Of a DNA stretch of 64,000 bases, positions 21,324-31,114 are shown one piece after another. The position numbers were made by a program, and so were the translations under genes. The notes beneath the pieces were generated by a model. That model searched no databases. It was given only the letters and a program-made list of their open reading frames with translations, and was not told the origin of the DNA. How positions within the stretch are numbered: position 1 is the stretch's first letter; each line of letters begins with the position of its first letter. Source of the stretch: Paraconiothyrium sp. Pb-2020 (Eukaryota > Ascomycota > Dothideomycetes > Pleosporales > Didymosphaeriaceae); the NCBI GenBank assembly GCA_022419385.1, contig JAJUBI010000007.1:405768-469767 (forward strand). The letters run 5' to 3'.

Positions 21324-22898
21324 ATGAGACTCCCCTTTTCAAGAATCGTCCGACATATTATACACTCGTTCGCTGATACCAGTGCCGGACGCTGGACACC
21401 TAATCTGGGTTTTGGTCGACCAAGTGCGCACACCTGGGCCGACATACAGCTCGCTCTTCGCAACATGTTACTCACGGATTTCAACGACCGCATCATGCAA
21501 GACAGTACCTGGGCAGACGGCCTGCGAGGCATCGCCGCTCTCTATGTCGCCTCCTCGCACATTGTCCTCTGCCTTGGCAGACAATTCACCAATCCTTGCT
21601 GTGCTGACAGCGAGACAAAAACACCATGGCTTTTCCAACGACCCTTCCTCCGCCTTATCGCTTCTGGACACAGCTGGGTCGCCCTCTTCTTCGTCTTGCT
21701 GGGTTTCGTCAACGCCTTGAAGCCTATAAAACAAGCACGCAATGGCGACTCGGAATCTGCCCTGCTTGGCCTTTCAACAGCTTCTTTCCGGCGGTCGTTC
21801 CGCCTCGTCCTCCCGGCCACTGCTGCCACCATCATCTCCTGGGCACTGTGCCAGACCGGAGTCTATGAATTAGCTAGGAACAGCGACGCTTATTGGCTGT
21901 ATACCAACACTCCAGTACCGTCCGAGTCGTGGTGTGGCGCTCTCGTCGATCTGGTCAAAGCGCTGATGTCAACGTGGAGATTTGGCCCTGGCAACGTTTA
22001 CGACCAGCCCCAGTGGGCGCTGATTTATCTGCTCATGGGCAGTATTATGGCATTTTTCGTTCTACTGGCAACCGTCCAACTGACTTCAATCTGGAGGACC
22101 ATCACGCTTACTCTCTGCCTATTATGGTCCTTCAGCTGGTCCTCTGCCATGCGGGATCCCCTCGTTGGCTTCACAGTCATTGGAGGTATCATCTTGGCCG
22201 AGTTCAGCGTCTCTCCACTGCCCGCTAAACTGGCATCATTCCCGCTTGTGTCGACGGTGCTATCACCTGCCCTCGCTGTATTCGCACTGCTCCTCATGTC
22301 CTTCCCCGCCGGCAACGCCGATGCGGTACCGTGGTCGGCTAGCCTCAAGTACATTCTCACCGTTGCCTTCCCCACGTCGGTCCACTTCTCGTTCCCTCGT
22401 CTCGCCGGTAGCACCGGCGCCCTGATGCTCTGCTTCGCCATTCTCATCAGCCCACACCTGCGTCGCGCACTCTCCGTCAAGGCGCTCCGATGGTTGGGCA
22501 AGCTCAGCTTCCCCATCTACCTGGTACATGGCACTGTCATGCGCACTGTGCTCGCATGGGTTATTTTTGCCGGTCAGCCTTTGGATGCGTTCAAGCTTGA
22601 AAAGCCAACGGAGGAGGACATAGCCAACGAGCGCGATACGATCTATCGGTATGCTCAACCCGGCACCGCACGCATCTTTGTTGGTATCATTCTCTTCACC
22701 GCCGTCACCCTCGGTGCGAGCCACTTCTGGGCAAACAACTTTGAGCCGGTGTTTGGAAAGATCACCGCGTGGGCAGAGGGCAAGATGAAAAGGTCAACTG
22801 ATGGACCCATGTTGAACGGTGGTGCTCTGAGCCCACGATCTGGCGCCCTAACCCCGCTCCGAAGCCCACTCGATAGGCCAGAGAAGAGGGAAGGATAA
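21324..22898 (+). CDS. acyltransferase 3 family integral membrane protein
   Basis: Intronless, 524 residues. The acyltransferase-3 pattern begins with WADGLRGIAALYVASSHI near residue 55, where the conserved Arg and the His of the first membrane segment are present. HSWVALFFVLLGFVNA follows, and near the end LRWLGKLSFPIYLVHGTVMR, the family's late signature. About nine or ten hydrophobic segments are visible, and the tail after the last is charged and Ser/Pro-rich. Family members move acyl groups from a donor to membrane-associated or exported acceptors such as sugars or secondary metabolites. The substrate here is unknown. Start at the first Met; a later Met (21466) would drop a basic cytosolic N-terminus only. 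Confidence 0.9.
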   Translation: MRLPFSRIVRHIIHSFADTSAGRWTPNLGFGRPSAHTWADIQLALRNMLLTDFNDRIMQDSTWADGLRGIAALYVASSHIVLCLGRQFTNPCCADSETKTPWLFQRPFLRLIASGHSWVALFFVLLGFVNALKPIKQARNGDSESALLGLSTASFRRSFRLVLPATAATIISWALCQTGVYELARNSDAYWLYTNTPVPSESWCGALVDLVKALMSTWRFGPGNVYDQPQWALIYLLMGSIMAFFVLLATVQLTSIWRTITLTLCLLWSFSWSSAMRDPLVGFTVIGGIILAEFSVSPLPAKLASFPLVSTVLSPALAVFALLLMSFPAGNADAVPWSASLKYILTVAFPTSVHFSFPRLAGSTGALMLCFAILISPHLRRALSVKALRWLGKLSFPIYLVHGTVMRTVLAWVIFAGQPLDAFKLEKPTEEDIANERDTIYRYAQPGTARIFVGIILFTAVTLGASHFWANNFEPVFGKITAWAEGKMKRSTDGPMLNGGALSPRSGALTPLRSPLDRPEKREG

Positions 22899-23633
22899 AG
22901 CAAAGCGATTAGGAAGAATCAAAGAACAAGGATTGGCCCTTCAGGGGCTCTATGGACATTGAAGGCAATACGCGGACGCAGCTCGTCTTGCATACCTCAG
23001 CAACAGGAAATCTTGGATACATGGCTGCGCTTTGAACTGAAGACAGATCCGGAAACTGAACCAGATCGCATTGAACCAATGCGGGATTAGACAGGCACAA
23101 CTGCGCAGCGCAAAGCTGAATCCCAAACTCAGATCCAGTCCCTTGCTTAAGGACAGGACAGCAGGAATAAGGCAGGGAGCACACGACCCAACAATGGGGT
23201 GTCTATCAGTAAACAGGGACTGAAGAAGGAATGGTCGAAAAGGCCACTACTGCCTCTACCACCATCAGCCATTAGAGCACGCCGGGCGGGAAGATGGAAC
23301 ACACATGCACATTCGCTATTCCTTTTAATACATGATCCTCAACTACACATACATTCTGTATACATAGCTTTAGGTGCGTCAATGCAGTCAGGCATGAAAG
23401 TCAGCCCTTTGAGCGGGTCAGGTCGCTAGCGCCCTGTCTTCCAGATGAGGTGATGTTGTCCCCCGCGCCTTTGCATGAATGCGTCCCTGACTGTATGATT
23501 TTGAAGGAGTTTTATGCCAAGGTGAGGCGTTTCATGCCAAGCGGAATGTTCGAGGTGACACCCGTTCCCGCTGAACCTTGGTGGATGAAGATCCACCCAT
23601 ACTCGAAATAGCTAGGGCAGGACCCTGACGCAA
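22899..23633. other. intergenic between acyltransferase and PUS3
   Basis: 3' flank of the acyltransferase and promoter of PUS3. No exon or RNA gene recognised. Confidence 0.4.
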
Positions 23634-23834
23634 GTGTGCAGCAAAAAAAGTAGCCCAGTCATTGCATACACCACGAAGAGAATGAGGGGAATTCTGCCCC
23701 ACCTCCCAGTGCACTCCTTCCCCGAGCTCGAGCACCAGCTGCACCGTCTTTTCTGCACCCGCCGCAGCTTCCACAAGCTCTCGCGCGTGCCCCGCCGCGA
23801 GCAGATTCGCACTAAGCCGGGCGCCCGCAGCACA

Positions 23835-25640
23835 ATGAGCCCCGGCTACGAGCAGTGGACACACGAGCAGCTCGTCGCGCGCGTCAAAGAGCTGGAGTCA
23901 CAGATCATACCGAATGATAAAGTCTCTGCTTCAAACCCTGCGGAACCGAACGCTGCGACCTCCACAAATTTTCCCATACCGGCGCCAGGAGATGCGGAAC
24001 AGCAGATACCATACCGCAAGCCCCCGAAGCAGCAACCGAAGGCTTTCGACGCGTCAAGATACACTACGAGACTTATAGCGCTGAAGTTTGCATACCTGGG
24101 CCAGAAGTATAATGGACTGGAGCATCATGCAAACAACACGACGCCGCTGCCTACGATAGAGGAGGAGCTGTGGAAAGCGCTGGTCAAGACGAGATTGATT
24201 AGCCCGACGCCGAAGGATGACAGAGAGGCCGAGATATATAAGAGGCTAGACAGGAAGACGTTCGAGAAGTGGGACAGAGACGGGGCAGATGTGAATTGGG
24301 AGGGGTGCGAGTACTCCAAGTGCGGCAGGACGGACAGAGGCGTGAGCGCCTTTGGACAGGTCATTGGGGTGAGGGTTAGGAGTAATCGACCTCGGCCGAA
24401 GCCTGCAGTCGCGTTGGAACAGGACGCCACCGAAAATGCTATGCAAGAGACAGAGATAGCGGCAGCGGTTGAGAACGAAGAGTCGACGAAACCCTTTGAT
24501 GACCTCAAAGACGAACTCGCCTACATTCAACTCCTCAACCGCGTCCTCCCACCAGATATCCGCATCTACGCTTGGTGTCCCAACCCACCGCCCAACTTCT
24601 CCGCCCGCTTCTCCTGCAAAGAGCGCCGCTACAAGTACTTCTTCACGAACCCATGCTTCGCACCCGTCCCCGGCACCTCGGGCGTCTACTCCCCCTTGCT
24701 CGACGCGACCTCCACCTCCCCACCCATGCGCGAAGGCTGGCTCGACATCGATGCCATGCGCCAAGCCTGCAGCCGCCTTGAAGGCCTCCACGACTTCCGC
24801 AACTTCTGCAAAATCGACGCCAGCAAACAACTCACCAACTTCAAACGACGCATCTTCCACGCCTCCATCGAAGAAGTCTCACCCCTCTCAGTCCCCAGCT
24901 TCCTCTCGCACCCCGCCCTCCAGAACCCCGCCTCAGGCGCAGAGCCCAAAATGTACGCCTTCGTACTCCACGGCTCCGCCTTCCTCTGGCACCAAGTCCG
25001 CTCCATCGTCGCCATCCTCTTCCTCATCGGCCAGCGCCTCGAGTCTCCAGACCTCATCACGCACCTCCTCAACATCGAGCAAAACCCTACACGCCCCAAA
25101 TACGAAATGGCCAGCGACGCCCCGCTCGTCCTCTGGGACTGCATCTTCCCCCACGAGCACGAAGTCCAGTCCTCAGAGGAGCGCACCCACGGCTACAAAG
25201 ACCGCCTGCCCTGGATCTACGTCGGCGACGAAGGAGCCGTCGAGCCCAAGGCTCTCGGCAAGGCTAAAGCCGGGGGCGGACCGAGCAGCATGGGCCGCGG
25301 GAAGTGGGGGCGCGGAGGCGTCATCGACGACGTGTGGGAGTTGTGGCGCGGGAATAAGATTGATGAGACGTTGAGTGCGCTGTTGCTGGATGCGGTTGCG
25401 GCGCAGGGGGAGAGCACGCTGGATAGAGAGGGGGGTGAGGATGGGGGTGGGAAGGGGATGCCGAGGGGTGGGCCGAGGGTGTTTGATGGGGGGAATGTGG
25501 GGAGGGCGAAGGGAAATTATGCCCCGGTGCTTGAAAGGGAGAGGCAGGAGCCGGTGGAGGTGGTGAATGAGAGGTATGCGAGGAAGAAGGGGTTGGGGCC
25601 GGATGGGAGGAGGCCGAAGGAGGAGGATGCGGATGAGTGA
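23835..25640 (+). CDS. PUS3: tRNA pseudouridine(38/39) synthase
   Basis: Homologue of yeast DEG1/PUS3, which makes pseudouridine at positions 38 and 39 of tRNA anticodon arms. From the Met at 23835 (MSPGYEQWT) it has 601 residues. A short coiled-coil-like segment (VARVKELESQI) comes first. The TruA-type catalytic domain then runs from about 75 (LKFAYLGQKYNGLEHH), with the catalytic aspartate in KCGRTDRGVSAFGQ and then NFSARFSCKERRYKYFF, FRNFCKIDAS and HGSAFLWHQVRSIVAILF. The C-terminal ~120 residues are Gly/Arg/Glu-rich and basic, likely a disordered RNA-binding tail. The frame is open back to 23634, giving a possible 50-67 residue N-terminal extension (Met at 23682) that is Arg-rich; it could be a mitochondrial isoform or only 5' UTR. 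Confidence 0.93.
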   Translation: MSPGYEQWTHEQLVARVKELESQIIPNDKVSASNPAEPNAATSTNFPIPAPGDAEQQIPYRKPPKQQPKAFDASRYTTRLIALKFAYLGQKYNGLEHHANNTTPLPTIEEELWKALVKTRLISPTPKDDREAEIYKRLDRKTFEKWDRDGADVNWEGCEYSKCGRTDRGVSAFGQVIGVRVRSNRPRPKPAVALEQDATENAMQETEIAAAVENEESTKPFDDLKDELAYIQLLNRVLPPDIRIYAWCPNPPPNFSARFSCKERRYKYFFTNPCFAPVPGTSGVYSPLLDATSTSPPMREGWLDIDAMRQACSRLEGLHDFRNFCKIDASKQLTNFKRRIFHASIEEVSPLSVPSFLSHPALQNPASGAEPKMYAFVLHGSAFLWHQVRSIVAILFLIGQRLESPDLITHLLNIEQNPTRPKYEMASDAPLVLWDCIFPHEHEVQSSEERTHGYKDRLPWIYVGDEGAVEPKALGKAKAGGGPSSMGRGKWGRGGVIDDVWELWRGNKIDETLSALLLDAVAAQGESTLDREGGEDGGGKGMPRGGPRVFDGGNVGRAKGNYAPVLERERQEPVEVVNERYARKKGLGPDGRRPKEEDADE

Positions 25641-25900
25641 GGTAGAGAGAAATGATACCCAGAGTGTGAAATAAGTTCGGATGTTGCGTCAGGGGTATCA
25701 TGCATGTCATTTTTATACGTTGGCGAGTGGACGTTGATGTGTACGCCACGCGTACTCTAGCTGCGCAAAACCATATTCCAAGCCCAGCGAACAGATCTCC
25801 CCGGTTCCGTACTTCATATACGCTCGCGCTTAGTCCCAACCCAACTCAACCCTATTTACTTTACAGTTTTCATCACCCATCCCCCTCCCTCTCCACTTCA

Positions 25901-26632
25901 TCAATCCCCCGTATTCAACTCCAGATCAATCTGCACCCCATGGCTAACTCCATAATCCGCCAAACTCAACTGATCATGAAACGGCCTCTCCCCCTGCCTC
26001 TTGAGCATGATCTCATGCACGGGCCGACCTATCTTCGCGGCTACCATCGCTTTGAACACCTTCACGGGGTCCGACGCCATGCAGGGGATCTGCGCTTTGG
26101 TGCCGAGGCGGTCGTTTACGGTTACGATAATCATCGGCTCGCCGGATGCGGCTGGGACTGGGGCGGCGGCGGGTTTCTTTTCTCTGGGGGGCTTGGGATC
26201 GCGGTCGGAGCGGGAGGGACGGTCGCGGCGGTCTGAGTCCCGGTCTCTGCCTCGGCGGTCGCGGTCGTCGCGGTAGTCACGCCGCCGGTCATCGTCACGT
26301 CTGTCGCGGCGGTCGCGGTCGTCGCGCGAGCGGAACCCTCGGTCTCGGTCGTTGTTTCTGTCGTCGCGGCGGCGGTCGTCCCTATCGTAGCCTCCTCTTC
26401 TGTCGTCGCGGTCGCGGCCGTCTCGTTCGCCGGCGTCAGAGCGGTCTGCTTTCTTCCATTTCAGGCCCGAGTAGCTTTTTGGTTTGCGCGGGGGACTTCG
26501 TCTGGGGGAGCGGGAGCGGGAACGTGCGCGAGATTCATCTTTGGCGCGCGAGTCGTCTTTTCGTGCGGGCGAGCGGGATTTTGAGCGCGGGACAAGCGCG
26601 GCACGGTCTGGGTGAGGAGCGGGCGAAGGCAT
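25901..26632 (-). CDS. RS/RD-rich protein with C-terminal HUB1/UBL5 ubiquitin-like domain
   Basis: Intronless. The preferred start MPSPAPHPD gives 243 residues; an in-frame Met 20 codons upstream (26692) is possible. The first two thirds are Ser-Arg and then Arg-Asp dipeptide repeats, as in splicing regulators. The last 80 residues match HUB1/UBL5: IIVTVNDRLGTKAQIPCMAS, then FKAMVAAKIG, then the LSLADYGVSHG and LEL strands. The aspartate just after the conserved cysteine, which contacts the HIND motif of the tri-snRNP protein Snu66, is retained. The C-terminus is LELNTGD and not the usual double tyrosine; HUB1 is not processed or conjugated like ubiquitin, so this need not matter. Free HUB1 is usually about 73 residues; here it is fused to an RS-like tail. 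Likely role: spliceosome recruitment. Confidence 0.85.
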   Translation of the reverse strand: MPSPAPHPDRAALVPRSKSRSPARKDDSRAKDESRARSRSRSPRRSPPRKPKSYSGLKWKKADRSDAGERDGRDRDDRRGGYDRDDRRRDDRNNDRDRGFRSRDDRDRRDRRDDDRRRDYRDDRDRRGRDRDSDRRDRPSRSDRDPKPPREKKPAAAPVPAASGEPMIIVTVNDRLGTKAQIPCMASDPVKVFKAMVAAKIGRPVHEIMLKRQGERPFHDQLSLADYGVSHGVQIDLELNTGD

Positions 26633-26819
26633 TATCGCGGGTTGTGAGTGAGGGGTGGATGTTTGCGTGTGTAGAGGTGGAGAGGCAAGCATGGGCGAGA
26701 TACTTTTGGAAGCTATGACCCTCGCTTCTTCCCGTCGTAGGGCTGAACCGCGGCTTCATCCCATCCCACCTCTTCCACGCGCAAGCTTGACTTGAGCTAC
26801 GACCGAATGTCATGTCGGA
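26633..26819. promoter_or_regulatory. bidirectional promoter, HUB1-like / PIG-H genes
   Basis: Only 187 bp separate the divergent start codons of the HUB1-like gene (minus) and the GPI15 gene (plus). Both promoters and 5' leaders must be packed or overlapping here. If the upstream in-frame Met of the HUB1-like gene is used, the gap shrinks to 127 bp. Confidence 0.6.
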
Positions 26820-27543
26820 ATGGCGACAATAATATCAGCGCTGCAGCGGCTCAGCGCGCCGCCTGTGCAGACGCTCCACACGTTACAACCTACCCAGGCG
26901 ACCGTTTCCTATACGGTGTCTACGCGTCCGCAAGCGAAGACAATCGCAGCTAAATTGAGTTTTTATTTGGGCCTTGCGTTACGCATACTAGTATGCTGCG
27001 TAATCGTCTTGCTTGTATGGGCGAAACGGTGTGCCAGCCTTGAGAAACCCTTTCCGGCCCTATCATGGTCACTCGGCGACTCGCGCTCACACGAGCTCCT
27101 CCAGCTCGTCTCGCCTCTACCATGGCGGTACCTACTCCCGGGTTCTCTATGCGTGCTCTACCTCGCTCTTCGCAGGGGATACACTGGTTAGCTTCATCTC
27201 ATCCTCCATCTCACACCACAAAGTCTGACTTCACACAACAGAAGAATCCCTCACCGTCCTCCGCGGTCTCGGTCTCCAAACGAGCACCATGTCCTCCATA
27301 TACCTCCGCACACCTACTACGCGCTTCATTCCCACGACCAGTATCCAGGATATCTTCATACATGAGGCGTTCAAGGGGTTTGAGGTTAGGTTCTACCTTG
27401 CGGTTGTGGTGAAGGGAGAGGAGGACGTGGTCGTTGTGTTTCCGAGGTTATTGCCGAGGAGAGGTATTCTAGAGAAGGTGTGGAAGGGGAGTAGGCGATG
27501 TTTGTGGGAGGGTACCGGGGGTGGGAAAGCCGAGGGCACGTGA
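26820..27543 (+). CDS. GPI15: GPI-GlcNAc transferase subunit PIG-H
   Basis: Two exons, 26820-27186 and 27242-27543, joined across a 55-bp phase-1 intron; 222 residues. Exon 1 encodes a basic N-terminus and two hydrophobic segments forming a hairpin (LGLALRILVCCVIVLLVW and LVSPLPWRYLLPGSLCVLYLAL). The junction reads YTEESLTVLRGLGLQTS, the entry of the PIG-H domain, followed by FIPTTSIQDIFIHEAFKGF and YLAVVVKGEEDVVVVFPRLLP. PIG-H is a subunit of the ER complex that transfers GlcNAc to phosphatidylinositol, the first step of GPI-anchor synthesis. The gene is convergent with DIB1, with 170 bp between stops. Confidence 0.92.
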
Positions 27544-27713
27544 TTGTGATTGAGCATGAAATTCCACGTCTATGACATGATGCAAACCTGTAACTCGCCT
27601 CATGCCCGTCGAACTCTCCGTGACCTGTACCTCCTCACATATTCCAAACCATGCTACCCAATAACCACAACGTTGAAAACGCCCCATCCCCTCCTGCCTT
27701 TTCCTCAGGCCAT

Positions 27714-28269
27714 CTAATACCTATACCTCGTCGAATAATCCTTTGGACTAACCACCAGACCCCGCCCTTTCTTCGCGCCCCGATAAATCGTCTCAATGAT
27801 GTCAATCAGCTCCTGCTTATCCTCCAACACCCAATTCAGCTTGTTGTTATTTCCCGTTCCGAAATCGCACATCATGTGCTTGTTGCGGAAGAAGAACATG
27901 ACGGTGCACGCATCGTACAGCTCGTACATGGCTTTGAAATCGGGCACTTCGTCCAAGTCGCACAGATAGATGACCTGTTTTCCTGATATCAGCATAGCGC
28001 CATTTTCTCGCACGACTTTTGGTCGAAGGAAATGGAAAGGGTCGCGTGTGGAACAGGAATAGAAAGCGAAGGGGATATTGAAGGGGAGGGCGACGCACAG
28101 CGAAGTTCTTGACTTTGTCGGCGATCTTGTAGAGCATTTCGTCTTGGCGCATGCAGTCTGGGTCGTGGTCGCGGCCGAAGCGGATTACCACGAGGCGGTC
28201 TTCTTCGCTGAGGATCGCTTGATCGACGTGCCAGCCTGTTCGGAGATGGGGGAGGACGACGGAACCCAT
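27714..28269 (-). CDS. DIB1: U5 snRNP thioredoxin-like protein DIB1/DIM1
   Basis: Two exons, 28099-28269 and 27714-27974, joined by a 124-bp phase-0 intron, encode 143 residues, the same length as yeast Dib1. The thioredoxin-like fold starts MGSVVLPHLRTGWHVDQAIL and continues VVIRFGRDHDPDCMRQDE. The usual CxxC active site is replaced, as in all members. After the junction come IYLCDLDEVPDFKAMYELYD, FFFRNKHMMCDFGTGNNNK and a C-terminus ending RGLVVSPKDYSTRYRY. It is a core protein of the U4/U6.U5 tri-snRNP needed for pre-mRNA splicing. Very high conservation makes the identity secure. Confidence 0.97.
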
Positions 28270-28662
28270 GGTTCTATGTGTGGTTTATCTTGTGTCCTTG
28301 CTCTTTCTTGTGTTTTGACGTATCGAGGTAGAAGACTAGTCCGCGGGTTGGTTGTTGAGAGTGGTGTGAGATGTGGAAAAACACGTTGAGGGTCAGTGGC
28401 GTGTGGGATACAGAGTCAGTAGAGCTTCGGACAAGACTATGGGGTGTGTGGCCGGTTTAATGTGGTATATACCGATGTTGTAACTTTCTGGGATTGTTGA
28501 AGGCTGCTGTGTCACGTGGTTCTCAAAGATTCGCCCCGCGCTAGTCGGATATAGATTAGCGCATCAACATCCAAAAGTCTATCAATCCGCCATTGAACTT
28601 CCCCTTCTCATCCTTCTTTAGGCATCTTCGGTAATAAGAGACCCAAAGAAGATTCGGTAACC
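28270..28662. promoter_or_regulatory. divergent promoter region, DIB1 / RWD-domain gene
   Basis: 393 bp between divergent start codons, with no coding signal. It must carry the promoters and 5' leaders of both flanking genes. Individual elements were not resolved. Confidence 0.5.
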
Positions 28663-29646
28663 ATGGCAGCAACCTCATCGTGGTACCTACTGCCGTCGGA
28701 GTTGATTGAACATCAAATCGCCCAAATCGACTTATTAATGGCAATGTACCCTGAAGAGGAAATATCAATGGAGAAGCACTCTCAAGATGCCCTTGAGATA
28801 CTTAAGAGTGGGATAGAACATAACTCGTTGCCCAGGAAAAACATCTTGAATTCCTCAACGATTACATTACTCCTCGATCTCGCCATTCTAGAAGACAACC
28901 ATTTACAACTAGACATCAATGTCCCATTCACATACGAAGGAGATCAGCCACCAGAAGAAGCCCCTCACGCGAGAATAAGGATACGACAACCATCATGGCT
29001 CAACCGAGCAGCAACCACGCAGCTTAATGCACAAGTCTCGGAGCAAGAAGACCTCTTCACGGCAATCGACGACATCAACCAAGCCGCATCCGACCTCCTT
29101 CAATCCCAGCTCACCCTCTCCTCACAACCCAATGCCACCTCCGCAGCATCCTCCTCCCCTATCGTCCGCGCCTGGTTCTACTTCCCCTCAATATCCACTC
29201 GTTCCAAACGCGATGACTTCATCATCAATGTACGTAACGCCCATACCCCCCTTTACGATTTTTCAAGCACTTCGCATGTAACCCACTTCCCCAACCTTCA
29301 CTGATTTCTTCAGGCACCCTCCTACTCCCTGACTGGCTTCCTCTTCGCCGGCAAACCGGGGCTTCTCTGCCTCGAGGGAACCTCCTCCAACATAGACTCG
29401 TACATGAAGTTCATCAAGACGGAGAGCTGGGGGGATATCCCAAGTCACCATAAGAAGGTCAGTGAAAGGCTAAGAGAGGAAGGCGATGGGGAGGGGGTGA
29501 AGAGGGTGTTTGAGGATATGCGGGAGATTACGGATGAGGTGGGAGAGAGAAGGGGAGCGAGGGCAAATCGGGGGGAGATGGGGGCTGTGGAGGGGTGGCT
29601 TGGGGAGAGGGGTTTGGGGGAGGTGCTGAGCAGGGTGTTGATGTAG
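28663..29646 (+). CDS. RWD-domain protein (RWDD2-like)
   Basis: Two exons, 28663-29229 and 29314-29646, with an 84-bp phase-0 intron; 299 residues. The N-terminal RWD domain (about residues 8-130) begins LIEHQIAQIDLLMAMYPEEE and includes LLLDLAILEDNHLQLDINVPF. The C-terminal domain (DUF1115 type of RWDD2A/B) shows WFYFPSIS, SYSLTGFLFAGKPGLLCLEG and SYMKFIKTESWGDIPSHHKK; the splice joins IIN to APSYSLTGF within it. The tail is Glu/Arg/Gly-rich. RWD domains mediate protein-protein contacts; the function of RWDD2 proteins is not established. A frame that reads through the intron ends early and lacks the second domain. Confidence 0.88.
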
Positions 29647-30631
29647 GTTGATGCGACTTCTGCAGGGGTTGATCATTAGGTAAGCATGTTGACAACGCAG
29701 AGGCGCTTTTCCGGTGAAGTATAGTGGAACGAGATGGTGTGATGTTTGCACCTGAGGAAACAAGAAGGCTGACTCCAGCCTTATGTGTAAGATAAGGCTA
29801 TCATATTAGAGATCACACAGTTGTCTGCGCCACGCTCATGTAGCCCGAGGCTCTTTTTGAAGATTGGAAAATTCCGGTCAATTATTGCACCTCATAGGCG
29901 TTTTTCAGTTCATTGTTGACCGGAAGCACGATTCATGTATAAATAAGTGAGTGTGTCTGTCTCCCAGTCCATACTCTTTTTCTCAGCTGAGCGTTTCTGG
30001 CTTCTCTCCCCATGTAGCTCAGTGAACCTCTGTCAAGCTTGCACATTTGTCCTTTGAAAGAGAAGTTTGTAGTGGGCAATGACGATAGGGCTATCTGACG
30101 GCGTGAGCGGCCCTCACTTTGAGAGTGATAAATTGTGTTGGCCACTGTTCCATTTACATACTCTCTCGAAAACCAGACCTGGTATCAAAATCAGCGGAGT
30201 GTAGCCTGGTTCATAAGATCGTTGCGTGAAGCAGGCTCTCCGTCCTTGTACTGTTCCTGTGATTCGGAATCTCGTCAACTACAATCTCGACGAAACCAAT
30301 GTGCCGCGCGTAGCTGGACCTATATTTATGACAGAGTGTATTGTAGCTAAAGCGTAAATCGTTAGTGTGTCGTTTTCGCTCTTTAGTCTGCCGAGATTAC
30401 ATTGCGCTTTCGACTAGAGGCAATTCATCAAGTCAGAAGTAGTCAACCAGGTGTGAGCATGCATAACAAAAGAAGCGACGGTTTTCTTATCGTGCTAAAA
30501 ATTGAGATAACGTAGATGGAGACAATTTTATCTACCTAGAGAGTACCATTGGCGTGCTGCTATACAGCACAACCGCCAGCTAAGCCGTACATAGTTTCCA
30601 ACATTAAAGCTAGCCAACCTGGAACAGTCAG
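29647..30631. other. intergenic at the core/accessory transition
   Basis: No supported exon. A TATAAATA-like string lies near 29938-29945 on the plus strand, but no plus-strand gene follows within 2 kb, so it is probably fortuitous. Gene density falls from here rightward. Confidence 0.35.
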
Positions 30632-31114
30632 TCATACGAATGAGACTGCTGAGAACTTCTTTGTTGGGTTTGGTGTTGGTTTTCGTGTGTCGTCGCCGAA
30701 GCGGTGTACAAAGTTGCTAAGGAAGAGAGATAACATGATGCCCCAAGGAAGAATGCCAACTAAAGAACCTTCTAAACCTAACCCCGCAAACATCCCGATA
30801 CCTACAGAGCTCAGTATACCGCAAACCAAGTAAACATCTTGGTATTCGTTGTCGGCATGTAGTCGATAATAACATGTCGCGGAAAAGGTAAACGTGATGA
30901 GACAAACGAGCTCGATGATGGGATCGGGGAAGCAGTTTAAAGCTTGGATCGCGGGATGAGGTATAGGAAGGTCCAGATGTCTAGTAGCGGCTACAAACGC
31001 AGACGTGGCCGATGCTGGCACACAGAGCAATGCGTACACTCGGTGCTTGCACCAGTGCGTTCTATGGCTCTCGCAATTGCAGCAATACCAAAGGCATGTT
31101 GACCTCTCGGACAT
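30632..31114 (-). CDS. hypothetical small membrane protein with Cys/His-rich N-terminus
   Basis: Open frame of 160 residues, intronless. The N-terminus has WYCCNCESHRTHWCKHRVY, a cluster of four Cys and three His that could bind zinc. The rest is hydrophobic with about three membrane segments (near 45-60, 65-85 and 92-130) and a short charged tail. The composition looks protein-like rather than random, but no family is recognised and neighbouring DNA is degenerate, so it may be a real lineage-specific gene or a fragment. Confidence 0.45.
   Translation of the reverse strand: MSERSTCLWYCCNCESHRTHWCKHRVYALLCVPASATSAFVAATRHLDLPIPHPAIQALNCFPDPIIELVCLITFTFSATCYYRLHADNEYQDVYLVCGILSSVGIGMFAGLGLEGSLVGILPWGIMLSLFLSNFVHRFGDDTRKPTPNPTKKFSAVSFV

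Noticed and set aside
24246..25374. Long frames inside PUS3 on both strands
   Set aside because: Shadows of the GC-rich PUS3 coding frame; Ser/Pro/Thr-rich with no motifs.
29938..29945. TATAAATA string as a promoter
   Set aside because: No plus-strand gene follows at a suitable distance, and none on the minus strand uses it.
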